A stretch of DNA of 12,957 nt from Ruminococcus sp. UBA946 (GTDB lineage Bacteria; Bacillota; Clostridia; Oscillospirales; Ruminococcaceae), in NCBI GenBank assembly GCA_002293295.1, contig DBCY01000144.1:2238-15194 (forward strand), read 5' to 3'. The position numbers were made by a program, and so were the translations under genes. Shown one piece after another: positions 12,937-12,957 of this stretch (positions are counted from its first letter, which is position 1; each line of letters begins with the position of its first letter). The notes under the pieces are model-generated. The model was not told the DNA's origin and ran no database searches. It worked only from the letters and a program-made list of their open reading frames with translations.

Positions 12937-12957
12937 ATTTCTGGTAACTGGCGTCTG

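Overview
The window looks like a chromosomal segment of a low-to-mid GC Firmicute, most likely a Clostridia member of the kind found in animal guts. The support is the hrcA-grpE heat-shock order under a perfect CIRCE operator, purine-rich ribosome binding sites, frequent TTG starts, a UPF0313/YgiQ radical SAM gene, a COG3581-type acyl-CoA dehydratase-related gene and clostridial-style AT-rich intergenic repeats. The placement is an inference from gene content. No tRNA, rRNA, CRISPR array or transposase gene is visible.

Left part, minus strand (1-1960): hrcA then grpE, reading towards a dnaK that would lie just outside the window, with a sigma-A promoter and CIRCE in front. Middle, plus strand (2000-7012): a cytoplasmic CE2-like SGNH esterase; an AT-rich gene for a membrane-anchored alpha/alpha-toroid protein of unknown function whose 5' end looks frame-disrupted; a stand-alone COG3581-type Cys-containing protein; and a decayed MNT-HEPN toxin-antitoxin pair (frameshifted antitoxin, truncated toxin).

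Right part, minus strand (7038-12696), in transcription order: an intact HI0073/HI0074-type MNT-HEPN pair, a YgiQ-family radical SAM protein, an anchored ComEC-type metallo-beta-lactamase overlapping it, a repeat-filled gap, a DUF3006 protein, an RpiR/MurR regulator with a SIS domain, and a DUF3592 membrane protein.

The most unusual structure is the 380-base gap at 8645-9024. It holds three copies of one repeat unit: a GC-rich hairpin with a 3-base loop, a 5-base spacer, then an AT-rich repetitive tail. Two copies face each other as perfect 35-base inverted repeats, forming a 233-base MITE-like element. This element appears to sit between the ribosome binding site and the start codon of the DUF3006 gene. 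The third copy supplies the stop codon of the metallo-beta-lactamase gene and a terminator-like hairpin. The right edge (12760-12957) carries a second, different cluster of short intergenic repeats.

The functional links that can be supported are the HrcA/CIRCE control of the chaperone operon, the two toxin-antitoxin style pairs, and the metallo-beta-lactamase/DUF3006 association. The rest look like independent neighbours.
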